This document shows positions 24,958 through 34,133 of a stretch of DNA of 43,212 nucleotides, piece by piece. The DNA comes from an uncultured bacterium (GTDB taxonomy: Bacteria > Bacillota > Clostridia > Lachnospirales > Lachnospiraceae), in contig CANRWP010000027.1 in the NCBI GenBank assembly GCA_947643595.1, positions 1 through 43,212 on the forward strand. Reading direction: 5' to 3'. The position numbers and the translations under genes were made by a program. Under the pieces are notes generated by a model that did not search any database, had not been told where the DNA came from, and worked only from the letters and a program-made list of their open reading frames with translations. Numbering within the stretch: the first letter of the stretch is position 1; the number at the start of each line of letters is the position of its first letter.

Positions 24958-25554
24958 TCAATCTTCAAATGACGCCAGCATATCGTCCAACAGCGCATAT
25001 ATTTCATCCCTCCCCTGTTTCGTCACGGAGGAGAAGGGGATCACTATCGTCTCCCCGGGAGCATTCAGCCCCTCTCTGATCATTTTTATGTGCTTCTGCA
25101 GCTGACTCCTATTGATCTTATCCATCTTTGTCGCGATGATGATCGGGAAATATCCCTGTGACGTCATCCACTCATACATCTGTCTGTCGTTCTTCCCCGG
25201 CTCATGCCGGATGTCGATCAACAGAAATACCGCGTACAACATCTCTGACATATGAAGATATCTCTCTATCATTTTACCCCATTTTTCCTTCACTGAAACA
25301 CTGGCATTGGCGTAACCATACCCCGGCAGGTCCACCAGGTAAAACTCGTCATTTATATTGTAATAGTTGATGGTCTGAGTCTTTCCCGGCTGGGAACTTG
25401 TGCGCGCAAGCGACTTCCGGTTCATGATCGCGTTGATCAAAGAAGATTTTCCCACATTGCTTTTGCCTGCAAAAGCCACTTCCATCCTGTTATTTTTCGG
25501 AAATGTACTGGTGATACCGCAAACGGTCTCCAGCTCCACCTTTTTAATAACCAT
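24958..25554 (-). CDS. ysxC: Ribosome biogenesis GTP-binding protein YsxC/EngB
   Basis: ATG 25554 (MVIKKVELETVCG) has AGAGGAG about 6 nt upstream; the longer frame to 25599 runs into a terminator hairpin. The 198-aa GTPase has G1 AFAGKSNVGKSSLIN, G2 around RTSSQPGKTQTIN, G3 DLPGYGYA, G4 ATKMDKI and G5 FSSVTKQG. It assists late large-subunit ribosome assembly. Its place next to clpX is usual in Firmicutes, where lon often lies between them; here lon is absent. Confidence 0.96.
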   Translation of the reverse strand: MVIKKVELETVCGITSTFPKNNRMEVAFAGKSNVGKSSLINAIMNRKSLARTSSQPGKTQTINYYNINDEFYLVDLPGYGYANASVSVKEKWGKMIERYLHMSEMLYAVFLLIDIRHEPGKNDRQMYEWMTSQGYFPIIIATKMDKINRSQLQKHIKMIREGLNAPGETIVIPFSSVTKQGRDEIYALLDDMLASFED

Positions 25555-25581
25555 AACTCTCCTCTTAATTCCGAATCCATC

Positions 25582-25614
25582 AAAAAGAGGGCGTACCAAC
25601 TCCTGACCGCCCCC
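25582..25614 (-). terminator. Intrinsic terminator after clpX
   Basis: On the minus strand GGGGGCG (25608-25614) pairs with CGCCCTC (25587-25593), allowing one G-U pair, with a 14-nt loop, followed by five U (25582-25586). It sits between clpX and the ysxC start, so ysxC depends on read-through or its own promoter. Confidence 0.6.
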
Positions 25615-25626
25615 TGTTTTTCTCTT

Positions 25627-26889
25627 CTATTTTGCCTCTCTTAACCTTTCTCCTCTGTGGATCACCAAAGGCCCGCTCTTCCCCTCCACGGCGCTCTTTG
25701 TGATAATGCACTTTTCGATGGTCTCGTCCGACGGGATCCGATACATCACATCCATCATTGCTTTCTCCATAATGGAGCGCAGCCCTCTCGCGCCGGTCTT
25801 CCTCTCCATCGCCATCTTCGCGATGGTCTCCACCGCTTCCTCCTCAAAGCTCAACTCCACATTGTCCAGATCGAACAGTCTCTGATACTGCTTGATCAGC
25901 GCGTTCTTCGGCTCTTTGAGGATTCGCACGAGCGCTTCCTCATCCAGGCCTTCCAATGCCACATTGATCGGCATACGCCCGATAAACTCCGGAATCAGTC
26001 CGAATTTCACCAGATCCTGGGGGGATGCCTCTTTCAGCAGAGAATCCTTCCCGTATATATTTTTCTTGCCGGATACCTCCGCCCCGAAACCGATGGACTT
26101 CCTGTCCAGTCTCGTCTCGATGATCTTCTCCAGTCCGTCGAAAGCGCCGCCGCAGATAAATAAAATATTTGTGGTGTCGATCTGTATCAGTTCCTGATGG
26201 GGATGCTTTCTGCCGCCCTGGGGCGGTACGCTGGCCTCCGTTCCCTCGATAATCTTTAAGAGCGCCTGCTGCACGCCCTCGCCGGACACATCCCTTGTGA
26301 TAGAGACATTCTCACCCTTCTTCGTGATCTTGTCAATCTCGTCGATATAAATGATGCCGTACTGTGCCCGCTCCACATCGTAGTCCGCCGCCTGGATCAG
26401 CTTCAAAAGGATATTCTCCACATCCTCGCCCACATACCCGGCCTCCGTCAGAGTCGTCGCGTCCGCGATCGCAAAAGGCACGTTGATGATCTTTGCCAGC
26501 GTCTGCGCCAGATAGGTCTTACCGGAACCGGTGGGTCCCACGATGATGATATTGCTCTTCTGCAGTTCCACATCATCCGGCCCCTGCTCCGCCAGCACAC
26601 GCTTGTAGTGATTATACACGGAGACGGCCAGAACCTTTTTCGCCTCCTCCTGTCCGATCACATAGTCGTCCAGAAACTCCTTGATCTCCACCGGCTTTAA
26701 GAGATTGATCTCCATCTCCTCCTGCGCCGGTTCCTCCTCATATTCTTCCTCAATAATGTCCGCACAGATATCCACGCATTCATCGCAGATATATATACCG
26801 CCAGGACCGGCGATGAGTTTTCTCACCTGGTCCTGCGTCTTGCCACAGAAGGAACATCTCACTTTATTCTCATTCATCTTTCCTGCCAT
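25627..26889 (-). CDS. clpX: ClpX ATPase of the ClpXP protease
   Basis: The 420-aa protein starts with the C4 zinc-binding domain (CSFCGKTQ ... CDECVDIC), then the AAA+ core with Walker [13 protein letters not shown], Walker [11 protein letters not shown], pore loop [10 protein letters not shown] and an [11 protein letters not shown] sensor region. The IGF-type loop for docking to ClpP is present as GF in KSIGFGAEV. It unfolds ssrA-tagged and other substrates for ClpP, encoded 39 nt upstream. The alternative start Met5 has its own GGAAAG. It follows clpP in the same direction and ends in an intrinsic terminator. Confidence 0.97.
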   Translation of the reverse strand: MAGKMNENKVRCSFCGKTQDQVRKLIAGPGGIYICDECVDICADIIEEEYEEEPAQEEMEINLLKPVEIKEFLDDYVIGQEEAKKVLAVSVYNHYKRVLAEQGPDDVELQKSNIIIVGPTGSGKTYLAQTLAKIINVPFAIADATTLTEAGYVGEDVENILLKLIQAADYDVERAQYGIIYIDEIDKITKKGENVSITRDVSGEGVQQALLKIIEGTEASVPPQGGRKHPHQELIQIDTTNILFICGGAFDGLEKIIETRLDRKSIGFGAEVSGKKNIYGKDSLLKEASPQDLVKFGLIPEFIGRMPINVALEGLDEEALVRILKEPKNALIKQYQRLFDLDNVELSFEEEAVETIAKMAMERKTGARGLRSIMEKAMMDVMYRIPSDETIEKCIITKSAVEGKSGPLVIHRGERLREAK

Positions 26890-26928
26890 TTACTTCCAGT
26901 CCCTTTCCCGCTTTTCCGGCTCCTCCGA

Positions 26929-27540
26929 TCAATCTTTATCGGAATCCTTCTCGCGGTCTGTCATTACTTTATCAATGATACCAAATTCCAATGCCTCCTG
27001 TGCGCTCATCCAGTTGTCACGCTCTGTCGCCGCACAGATCACTTCGTAATCCCTGCCGGTGTTTTCCGCCAGCATTCTGTTTAATTTCTCTTTCGTCCGA
27101 AGCAGATGCTTTGTGGTGATCTCCACATCTGTCGCCTGCCCCTGCGCTCCGCCTAACACCTGATGGATCATAACTTCCGCGTTCGGCAGTGCAAATCGTT
27201 TCCCTTTCGTACCGCCTGCCAGAAGAAAGGAACCCATGCTCGCCGCAAGGCCGATACAGTTCGTGGACACATCGCACTTGATATACTGCATCGTGTCATA
27301 GATCGCGAGACCTGCAGACACGGAGCCGCCCGGGCTGTTAATGTAGATCTGAATATCCTTCTCCGTATCCATCGCTTCCAGATATAAAAGCTGCGCCGTA
27401 ATGGAAGCGGCCATAGAGTCATCCACTTCACCTACCAGAAAGATAATCCTTTCTGCCAGAAGGCGGGAATAAATGTCATAGGAACGCTCTCCCTGATTTG
27501 TCTGCTCGATAACGTATGGTGTCAAATAATTTTTTATCAT
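26929..27540 (-). CDS. clpP: ClpP serine protease subunit
   Basis: ATG 27540 ([13 protein letters not shown]) has AAAGGA upstream and gives 203 aa; the longer frame to 27585 extends into the terminator of tig. The catalytic triad is Ser101 in [10 protein letters not shown], His126 in VMIHQVLG and Asp175 in [22 protein letters not shown] is the oxyanion-side glycine-rich loop. The ORF lies between tig and clpX in the standard order. No CtsR heptad repeats were found upstream. Confidence 0.97.
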   Translation of the reverse strand: MIKNYLTPYVIEQTNQGERSYDIYSRLLAERIIFLVGEVDDSMAASITAQLLYLEAMDTEKDIQIYINSPGGSVSAGLAIYDTMQYIKCDVSTNCIGLAASMGSFLLAGGTKGKRFALPNAEVMIHQVLGGAQGQATDVEITTKHLLRTKEKLNRMLAENTGRDYEVICAATERDNWMSAQEALEFGIIDKVMTDREKDSDKD

Positions 27541-27576
27541 TATCTTTTCCTTTCTTTTTATTTTTATAGAGTTTTC

Positions 27577-27622
27577 AAAAACCAATGCTATAAAATCCGG
27601 TCAATCAAATTTTATAGCATTG
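27577..27622 (-). terminator. Intrinsic terminator between tig and clpP
   Basis: A perfect 14-bp stem, CAATGCTATAAAAT (27583-27596) with its complement (27609-27622) and a 12-nt loop, is followed on the minus strand by G and five U (27577-27581). It would end most tig transcripts before clpP. Confidence 0.7.
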
Positions 27623-27640
27623 TGTTATCATTTATTCTAT

Positions 27641-28951
27641 TTACTCTTCCGTTTTCTCTTCTTTTTCCTTTACGACAGCATTCTGTGCTACAAACTCAAC
27701 GGCTTTTCTCACCGCGATATCCGCCATGATGGATTTCTTTTCTTTCTCACCCATCATCTCTTTGACCTTGTCCACCTCGATCTGGTAAGCATCGGCCATA
27801 ACCTTCATCTCTTCCTCGTATTCCTCTTCCGTAGCGGTTATGTTTTCCGCCTTCGCAACGGCTTCCATACAGAGTCTGGATTTGATCTTTCTCTCCGCCT
27901 GAGGCTTTAGCTGTTCCAGCATGGTCTCTCGGTTCGCGCCGGTCATCTGCATATACTGCTCCATCTGGAGTCCCTGCATGGAAATGCGCTGCGCAAACTG
28001 ATCGAGCATCTGGCGCTGTTCCGTGGCAAGCATCGGCTCGGGAATTTCCATCTCGGCCTTCTCCACAACCGCCGCTATCGCCGCGTCTTCCTTCTCGTCT
28101 TTCGCCTGCTTCGCCTTCTTCTCCTCCAGTCCCTTTCTGACATTCGCCTTATATTCTTCCAGCGTATCATACTCGGAAACCTCGGATGCAAACTCGTCAT
28201 CCAGCTCCGGAAGTTCCTTTACCTTGATCTCCTTCACCGTACATTTAAATACCGCATCCTTGCCCGCCAGGTGTTCCGCATTATAGTCCTCCGGGAACGT
28301 AACTTTCACTTCCACTTCCTTATTTAATTCCGCACCGATCAGCTGCTCCTCAAAACCCGGAATGAAGGCGCCGGAACCGATGGTCAGCGGGTAATTTTCA
28401 CCCTTGCCGCCCTCAAAGGCCTCTCCGTCCACAAAACCTTCAAAGTCCAGCTCCGTCATATCGCCGTCCTGCACGGCTCTGTCTTCCACAGATACCATTC
28501 TCGCGCTGTTGTCTCTCTCCCTGTCGATTTCCGCGTTCACTTCCTCCTCCGTCACTTCCGCAGAAAACTCCTCGATGGCAACACCTTTGTACTCACCGAG
28601 GTTTACTTCCGGCTTCAAAGCTACGACCGCCGTAAAAATAAACGGCTTTCCGCTCTCCACCTGTACCACATCGATCTCCGGACTGGAGGTGATCTCCTCC
28701 TCACACTCCTCGTAAGCTTTCTCATAGGCGTCGGGAATGATCTCATTCGCCGCATCTTCGTAAAAAATTCCCTGTCCGTACATATTTTCAATCATCTTCC
28801 GGGGCGCTTTTCCCTTTCGGAATCCCGGGATCTGAATTCTGCTTCTCTGTTTCCGATAGACTGACTCCACAGCCTTTTCAAACTCTTCCGCCGACACTTC
28901 GATCGTCAGCTTTGCCATACTTTTTTCCAGCTTCTCTACCTGTAAACTCAT
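27641..28951 (-). CDS. tig: Trigger factor, ribosome-associated chaperone
   Basis: The 436-aa protein has the three trigger-factor parts: an N-terminal ribosome-binding domain with the signature PGFRKGKAPRKMIE (~43-56), a central FKBP-type peptidyl-prolyl isomerase domain (~150-245, DMTELDFEGFVDGEAFEGG and SGAFIPGFEEQLIG) and a helical C-terminal domain. AAGGAGG lies 10 nt upstream of ATG 28951. An extended -10 promoter lies at 29005-29010. It heads the tig-clpP-clpX block. Confidence 0.97.
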   Translation of the reverse strand: MSLQVEKLEKSMAKLTIEVSAEEFEKAVESVYRKQRSRIQIPGFRKGKAPRKMIENMYGQGIFYEDAANEIIPDAYEKAYEECEEEITSSPEIDVVQVESGKPFIFTAVVALKPEVNLGEYKGVAIEEFSAEVTEEEVNAEIDRERDNSARMVSVEDRAVQDGDMTELDFEGFVDGEAFEGGKGENYPLTIGSGAFIPGFEEQLIGAELNKEVEVKVTFPEDYNAEHLAGKDAVFKCTVKEIKVKELPELDDEFASEVSEYDTLEEYKANVRKGLEEKKAKQAKDEKEDAAIAAVVEKAEMEIPEPMLATEQRQMLDQFAQRISMQGLQMEQYMQMTGANRETMLEQLKPQAERKIKSRLCMEAVAKAENITATEEEYEEEMKVMADAYQIEVDKVKEMMGEKEKKSIMADIAVRKAVEFVAQNAVVKEKEEKTEE

Positions 28952-29004
28952 CCTCTATTATCCTCCTTCATGGCGTTTTATCCCATGCTCACAGTCATTT
29001 TGCA

Positions 29005-29010
29005 ATTATA
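29005..29010 (-). promoter_or_regulatory. Extended -10 promoter of tig
   Basis: TGC-TATAAT on the minus strand, about 55 nt upstream of the start codon. The extended TG motif would compensate for a poor -35. Confidence 0.55.
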
Positions 29011-29125
29011 GCATAGTTTTTTCCAAAATACCAGTGTTTTTTCGCAGTGTTTATCGCGCGTTTAATGACCGCAAAAATCCCGGTAAATGCATCGCTGCCT
29101 GTACCGGGAACTTTTATAATATTTC

Positions 29126-29431
29126 CTATTCACTCTCTGTTTTATTATCTGCATTTACCCGCTCAAAGACCGGATCCGGATCATACTCCGGCGCAAACTC
29201 TTCCGCCGCCTGATAGATCGGTTCAATAACAGAGATATCTTCCTCCAGATCCTCTGCGATCTCCTCCACAGATTTCTGCTTTTTTCTTTTCTTGCAGACG
29301 AGAGCGACTAACCGGTACAGTTCTCCGGCGGTGCGTCCGGCCTTCATTCCGGCTTCCATTCCGGCTTCCATTCCGGCTTTCATACCAGCTTCCATTCCGG
29401 TTTTCATTCCGGTCTCCATTCCGGCTTTCAT
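29126..29431 (-). other. Possible intragenic C-terminal product of the Rpn gene
   Basis: ATG 29431 is preceded by GGAGG at 29437-29441 (5-nt gap) and would give a 101-aa protein consisting of the Met/Gly repeats and the C-terminal helices. This mirrors RpnS, the internal antitoxin of enterobacterial Rpn. It is not established that the site is used here. Confidence 0.35.
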
Positions 29432-30199
29432 TCCGTCCTCCATCGCCTTCGCAGTGGCCTTATTCAGTCTCTCCATCTCCCTCAAATATGCGATCATATA
29501 CCTTACCGTCACCTCCGGATCTTTTTTTACCTTCACCACCATCTTATGCAGCTTCCGCAGATCCTCATTTACTGCATTCTTATAAGTCGTCTCTTCCATG
29601 TAGCGCAATAGCTGCCCAAGTGCCTCGTCCTCTACTCCCTTTGTCCCCTTCGTGTACAAAAACAGTGTCCCCGCCCCATCTTCATAGGGCATATCCGGCT
29701 CTTCCACACAGTGATTCTTTATCGTATATACCATGCGGTCCAGGCCAAAGGGATCATAGGGTACGATCATAATGATCACCACATTTTTCAGTCTGTCATA
29801 GTCCAGACCTGATTCCAGACTTCTGGCGGTGAGCTTCCCGTGGTAAAAGCGCATCCTGCGGGGCAGCGCTTTTCTGTCCGCATCGTCCTCCGTCTGGTCC
29901 GGTTCGATGTCGTAGACCGTGACATCCTCCCCGTCGCCTTCCTCCACCTCCGGTTCCAGACATACATCCAGTCTGGCTCCGTGCTGATCCGTGTCCGCTC
30001 CGTAGATCACTTTCTGAGCAGTGATGGAAAGATGCTTAAACTCCCTGCCAAATATGATCCGCAGCAGTTCCTTCACAAACTGCTCTCCAACCTCCGGGTA
30101 ACTCACCATCGTGCCAAACAGAAAATCATCGAGCAGGTTCATCTCAGCCAGCCGCTTCCTGACTGCTTTCCTCTTTTCTTCTGTCTCTTTTTCTTTCAT
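29126..30199 (-). CDS. Rpn family PD-(D/E)XK nuclease (putative transposase-like)
   Basis: The 357-aa protein resembles the PD-(D/E)XK nuclease family annotated as transposase/Rpn. It has NLLDDFLFGTMVSYPEVG at the N-terminus, Asp78 in GARLDV, Glu99 in YDIEPDQ, then RRMRFYHGKL and IIMIVPYDPFG. AAGGAG lies 6 nt upstream of ATG. Near residues ~257-288 are eight tandem GM-x-x-type units (MKAG, METG, MEAG), coded by 12-nt repeats, then a helical C-terminus. In E. coli, Rpn nucleases carry an intragenic C-terminal antitoxin; here GGAGG lies 5 nt before an in-frame ATG at 29431. The gene is monocistronic. Toxic or phage-defence activity is inferred from the family. Confidence 0.85.
   Translation of the reverse strand: MKEKETEEKRKAVRKRLAEMNLLDDFLFGTMVSYPEVGEQFVKELLRIIFGREFKHLSITAQKVIYGADTDQHGARLDVCLEPEVEEGDGEDVTVYDIEPDQTEDDADRKALPRRMRFYHGKLTARSLESGLDYDRLKNVVIIMIVPYDPFGLDRMVYTIKNHCVEEPDMPYEDGAGTLFLYTKGTKGVEDEALGQLLRYMEETTYKNAVNEDLRKLHKMVVKVKKDPEVTVRYMIAYLREMERLNKATAKAMEDGMKAGMETGMKTGMEAGMKAGMEAGMEAGMKAGRTAGELYRLVALVCKKRKKQKSVEEIAEDLEEDISVIEPIYQAAEEFAPEYDPDPVFERVNADNKTESE
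29336..29431 (-). repeat. Eight tandem 12-nt repeats within the Rpn gene
   Basis: Eight in-frame 12-nt units of the type ATG-(A/G)A(A/G)-(G/A)CC-GGA encode MxxG tetrapeptides (MKAG, METG, MKTG, MEAG). Copy number could vary by slippage in whole codons, changing the linker length without a frameshift. Confidence 0.85.
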
Positions 30200-30377
30200 A
30201 CAGTTCTCCTTTCGTATGGGGCGGAAAGAAGAGCCTGCACTCTATTCACCATTCTCCGCGATCCGCCATATTAAATCGGAAGTTTCTGCTTCCATGGAAG
30301 ATTTACCTTCCATTTTCATAAACAGGGATCGTCAACCGAAATGGTTCAGATGTTCTATCAGATGTTCCCCAGATATG

Positions 30378-30414
30378 TGTTACTATTGTAACAGGTAATG
30401 ATAAGCGGCGTCAA
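30378..30414 (-). promoter_or_regulatory. Promoter and dyad upstream of the Rpn gene
   Basis: On the minus strand TTGACG (30409-30414), an 18-nt spacer and TACAAT (30385-30390). A perfect dyad TGTTAC-tatt-GTAACA (30378-30393) covers the -10. The leader of ~180 nt also has two copies of TCAGATGTTC (30346-30355, 30358-30367). The rest of 30200-30455 shows nothing coding. Confidence 0.45.
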
Positions 30415-30455
30415 TCAAAAATTTCTTGAGTTTCCGCAGTTTATCCACAAAAATA

Positions 30456-30858
30456 TCAATATCGGTTTTTTATTACCATTACCGAATAGTTTTCGTACTG
30501 TTTAAATCCATAACGCTCATAAAATGGGATTGTCTTTGGGTCAGAAGGCATAATCTTTACATAAAGTCCCTTGTCTAAATATCCCATTAAACGCTTCATC
30601 AGCATATCTCCAATATGCAATCCTTGATATTTGGGGTCTACCAAAAGGTAATGAATAAATGCAACTGTTTCCCCATCATCTAATTCTCGAACCAGCCCAA
30701 CCAAACATTCATTATCCCACGCGGAAATAACATGAGTTGAATTTCTCATGGCATTAACAAGTTTTTTGTGATTTACCTGATTCCCATTTTACAGACAGGA
30801 ATAGCTGTTGTAATTCTTCTTCACTGAAAATCTTTGTATCTTTATATATAATCTCCAC
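30456..30858 (-). pseudogene. GNAT N-acetyltransferase gene with a frameshift
   Basis: The C-terminal 97 aa (from Met at 30749) carry the acetyl-CoA-binding core FIHYLLVDPKYQGLHIGDML and FYERYGFKQYENY. Upstream, a GTG at 30858 with GGAGG 6 nt before it opens VEIIYKDTKIFSEEELQQLF and then goes out of frame. A run of six A (plus-strand T at 30762-30767) is one base longer than needed: with five, the frames join as SGKSQKLVNAMRNS. So either the gene is broken, or it is phase-variable, or the extra base is a sequencing error. It would acetylate an unknown amine. Confidence 0.75.
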
Positions 30859-30977
30859 TTTATACCTCCACAAATAATATTTTTCACTTTTGAATCAAAT
30901 GTTGGTGTTTTGTGCAATACAACGACAAAAGATGCCCCAGCTATTCACCTGAAGCACCTCAACCCGGTTTTGTCTTT

Positions 30978-31769
30978 TCACTCCGTCCCGTCCGCCGGCG
31001 TCAGAAGTCCGTACAGCACATAGCGGGCATCCTGGTAGTCGTATTCGCAGGTGGAGAGGATAACATAGTGCCCATCCCCGGGCAGCTCCACATCCGACTG
31101 AATATCGGAAACCGCGACAACCTGCGACAGATAAACGTCAAAATATTTTCCGGGATCCCTAAAAATAAGGTAGGTATCGGATGTCGCCGGAGTGAGATAG
31201 CCTGCAAACAGATCCACTCTGTAATTCTGCTCCGGCGTCAAAAGCCACATCACCGGATGGGCCTCATAAAATTCCTGATCCCCCCACTTTTTTAACTTTG
31301 CGAACATACCGCCGTTTTTCATGTGATGCCCATAGATAATCGTGTTGCAGTCCGCAAATCCCGGGCTGTTCTCCGCATCCACAAAAATGGCTCCCGCTTT
31401 GCTCTCCTCTCCGGTGTAGGAATGGTTCAGATAATAATCGTTGTCCTTCCCCTGCACCACGGGATAGTTGATATTGCTGTCCTCACAGTAGATCCAGCCC
31501 ACAACCTCACTGTTTTCCGCAAGCAATTTATCAAAATTCACCTCGATGGGACAACTGATCTTTTCTTCCTCCGGCACTTCCTCCTCCACGATCTCTTCCG
31601 GTATTTCCTCCGGTTCCTCCACCGGCTCCTGCACATAAAATGCCACCGCATCCTTATTGATCTTCTCCTGCTTTCGGTACTCTATGTAAAAAATCAGAAG
31701 CTGGCTGCAAGAATATACAAAAACAGTAGAAAGAATTATCATCAATGTAGTTTTTATACTTTTTCTCAT
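30978..31769 (-). CDS. Class B sortase
   Basis: The start ATG 31769 (MRKSIKTTLMIILS) follows GAGAGG/AGGGAG; upstream in-frame codons (ATG 31790, TTG 31802) lack a site. The 263-aa protein has an N-terminal membrane anchor (~5-30), an acidic Glu/Pro linker (~45-75) and a sortase domain with the active-site residues His in IYGHHMKNGGMF, Cys in LSTCEYDYQDARY and Arg in the same segment (DARYVLYG). It would attach a surface protein to peptidoglycan or pili, but no LPxTG-type substrate is seen nearby. The gene starts 34 nt after tex and is probably co-transcribed. Confidence 0.93.
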   Translation of the reverse strand: MRKSIKTTLMIILSTVFVYSCSQLLIFYIEYRKQEKINKDAVAFYVQEPVEEPEEIPEEIVEEEVPEEEKISCPIEVNFDKLLAENSEVVGWIYCEDSNINYPVVQGKDNDYYLNHSYTGEESKAGAIFVDAENSPGFADCNTIIYGHHMKNGGMFAKLKKWGDQEFYEAHPVMWLLTPEQNYRVDLFAGYLTPATSDTYLIFRDPGKYFDVYLSQVVAVSDIQSDVELPGDGHYVILSTCEYDYQDARYVLYGLLTPADGTE

Positions 31770-31803
31770 ATTCTCCCTCTCTTTCTGCATCTGATCACGC
31801 AAA

Positions 31804-33975
31804 TCATTTTATTTTCATCGTCAGTGCAATTCTCTTTTTCGGCACATCCACCGAAATGACCTGCACATCCACAATGTCCCCCACGCTGACCGCCTCTAAC
31901 GGATGTTTGATATAGCGCTCCGTCATCTGGGAGACATGCACCAGTCCGTCCTGGTGCACGCCGATATCCACAAAGGCTCCGAAATCCACAATATTGCGGA
32001 CGGTCCCCTTTAAGATCATGCCCGGCTTCAAATCCTCCATATCCATCACATCGCTTCTCAGGATCGGAGTCGGCATATCCTCTCTGGGATCCCTCGCAGG
32101 CTTCTCCAGCTCCTTCACAATATCCTCCAGCGTCAGTTCCCCTATGCCGAGCTCCTCCGCCAGTTTCTTTTTATCTTTGATCCTGGAAGAAAGGCTTCCG
32201 GCTTTCTTTCCGCCTGTCTTTGCCTCCCCCTGAAGCCTGCGCACATCCTCCATGGAAAGCCCCAGCTTTTCCATCAGTTTCTGAGCGGCCTCATAGGATT
32301 CCGGGTGCACGCTGGTGGCATCCAGAGGATTCTCCCCATCTGTGATCCGCATAAATCCGGCGCACTGTTCAAAAGCTTTCGGTCCCAGTTTCGTCACTTT
32401 GAGCAGCTGCTTTCTGGAGAGGAATCTGCCGTTTTCCTCCCGATACGCCACAATATTCTTCGCCAGTGTCTTCGAGATACCGGAAATATACTCGAGCAAC
32501 GGCGCGGACGCCGTATTCAGGTCAACACCTACTTTATTTACCGTGGATTCCACCACTCCGGTGAGAGCCTCCCCCAGCTTTTTCTGATTCATATCATGCT
32601 GGTACTGCCCCACACCGATAGCCCTCGGCTCAATTTTTACAAGTTCCGCCAGCGGATCCTGCAGACGCCTGGCGATGGACGCCGCGCTTCTCTGTCCCAC
32701 ATCAAACTCCGGAAATTCCTCGGTGGCAAGTTTGCTCGCCGAGTAGACGGAAGCTCCGGCCTCGTTGACGATCACATACTGTAACGGCACATCCAGTTCT
32801 TTTAACAGTTCCACGATGATCTGCTCTGACTCCCTGGAGGCTGTGCCGTTTCCCACGGAGATCAGATCGATATGATATTTTTTGATCAGTTTCTTTAATT
32901 CTATTTTGGACTGCTCCACTTTATTCTGCGGCGCGGTGGGATAGATCACTTTCGTGTCCAGCACTTTTCCGGTCCCATCTACTACCGCCAGTTTGCAACC
33001 GGTTCGGAAAGCCGGATCCCAGCCGAGAACCACCTTGCCCGCGATCGGAGGCTGCATCAAAAGCTGTTCCAGATTTTTGCCGAACACGCTGATCGCGCCG
33101 TTCTCCGCCCTCTCCGTCAGCTCATTCCTGATCTCGCGCTCGATAGCCGGCCCGATCAGACGGCGATAGCTGTCCTCGGCAGCCTCCTTCAGGATCGGTG
33201 TGGTATACTCATTATTGACCAATATAGTCATTTTCTCCAGATAGCGGATGATCTCCTCCTCCGGCGCCTTCACTTTCACGGTCAGTATCTTTTCCTTCTC
33301 CCCTCTGTTCAGCGCCAGTATCCTGTGGCCCGCCACTTTCTTCAGAGACTCCTCATAGGCGTAGTACATCTCATACACGCTCTCCGCCTTTTCGTCCTTC
33401 GCCTCGCTGGCAAGACTGCCTTCCCTCATCGTCAGATCCCGGATAAAAGTCCGATAGTCCGCCTCATCGGAAATGGCCTCCGCCAGAATATCCTTCGCGC
33501 CCTGCAGGGCTTCCTCCGCTGTCCCCACTCCCTTTTCTTCGTCGATATACTTCTCCGCTTCCTGCTCCACCGGCTTCTTTGTATTTTGCAGTTTTATAAA
33601 CAGAGCCAGAGGTTCCAGCCCCTTTTCCTTCGCCACGCTGGCCCTGGTTTTCCGCTTAGGACGGTACGGGCGATACAGATCGTCCACCGCCACCTGGGTT
33701 TCCGCCGCCAAAATCTTTTCCCGCAGCTCATCCGTCAGCATACCCTGTTCCTCAATGCTGCCCAGCACCTGCTGCTTCTTCTCCTCCAACGCCCGCAGAT
33801 AGTTTAAACGTTCATACAGGTTTCGCAGCACTTCGTCGTTCAGGGAACCCGTGACTTCCTTTCTGTAACGGGAAATAAACGGGATCGTATTGCCCTCGTC
33901 GATCAGATTTACCGCCGCTTCCACCTGCCATTTCTGAACCTGCAGCTCTTTTGCGATTTTTACATTAATATCCAT
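31804..33975 (-). CDS. tex: Tex (YhgF-type) RNA-binding transcription factor
   Basis: The start is ATG 33975 (MDINVKIAKEL), the third residue of a frame opened by a TTG. The 723-aa protein has the Tex N-terminal helical domain, a YqgF/RNase H-like domain (~320-430, VLGWDPAFRTGCKLAVVDG), helix-hairpin-helix repeats (~490-560, ISKTLAKNIVAYREENG) and a C-terminal S1 RNA-binding domain (~640-720, GMILKGTVRNIVDFGAFVD). It is a conserved nucleic-acid-binding protein acting in transcription or RNA metabolism. AAGGAT is 11 nt upstream. The sortase gene follows. Confidence 0.96.
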   Translation of the reverse strand: MDINVKIAKELQVQKWQVEAAVNLIDEGNTIPFISRYRKEVTGSLNDEVLRNLYERLNYLRALEEKKQQVLGSIEEQGMLTDELREKILAAETQVAVDDLYRPYRPKRKTRASVAKEKGLEPLALFIKLQNTKKPVEQEAEKYIDEEKGVGTAEEALQGAKDILAEAISDEADYRTFIRDLTMREGSLASEAKDEKAESVYEMYYAYEESLKKVAGHRILALNRGEKEKILTVKVKAPEEEIIRYLEKMTILVNNEYTTPILKEAAEDSYRRLIGPAIEREIRNELTERAENGAISVFGKNLEQLLMQPPIAGKVVLGWDPAFRTGCKLAVVDGTGKVLDTKVIYPTAPQNKVEQSKIELKKLIKKYHIDLISVGNGTASRESEQIIVELLKELDVPLQYVIVNEAGASVYSASKLATEEFPEFDVGQRSAASIARRLQDPLAELVKIEPRAIGVGQYQHDMNQKKLGEALTGVVESTVNKVGVDLNTASAPLLEYISGISKTLAKNIVAYREENGRFLSRKQLLKVTKLGPKAFEQCAGFMRITDGENPLDATSVHPESYEAAQKLMEKLGLSMEDVRRLQGEAKTGGKKAGSLSSRIKDKKKLAEELGIGELTLEDIVKELEKPARDPREDMPTPILRSDVMDMEDLKPGMILKGTVRNIVDFGAFVDIGVHQDGLVHVSQMTERYIKHPLEAVSVGDIVDVQVISVDVPKKRIALTMKIK

Positions 33976-34133
33976 ATACAACCATATCCTTTTCCAACTC
34001 TGTAAATTTTCTTATGCTGTCGATACTACATGGGCCTGTCTGCTGCCTATCGGATATCATATCATGAAATCGACGGTATTTCCATATCAAAAAGTGCTTT
34101 CTTTCTGCATTGTTACCCGCCTGCAAGATACCG

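Noticed and set aside
29126-30199. Rpn gene as part of an insertion sequence
   Set aside because: No terminal inverted repeats or target duplication were found around it, and this family is often annotated as transposase without being mobile.
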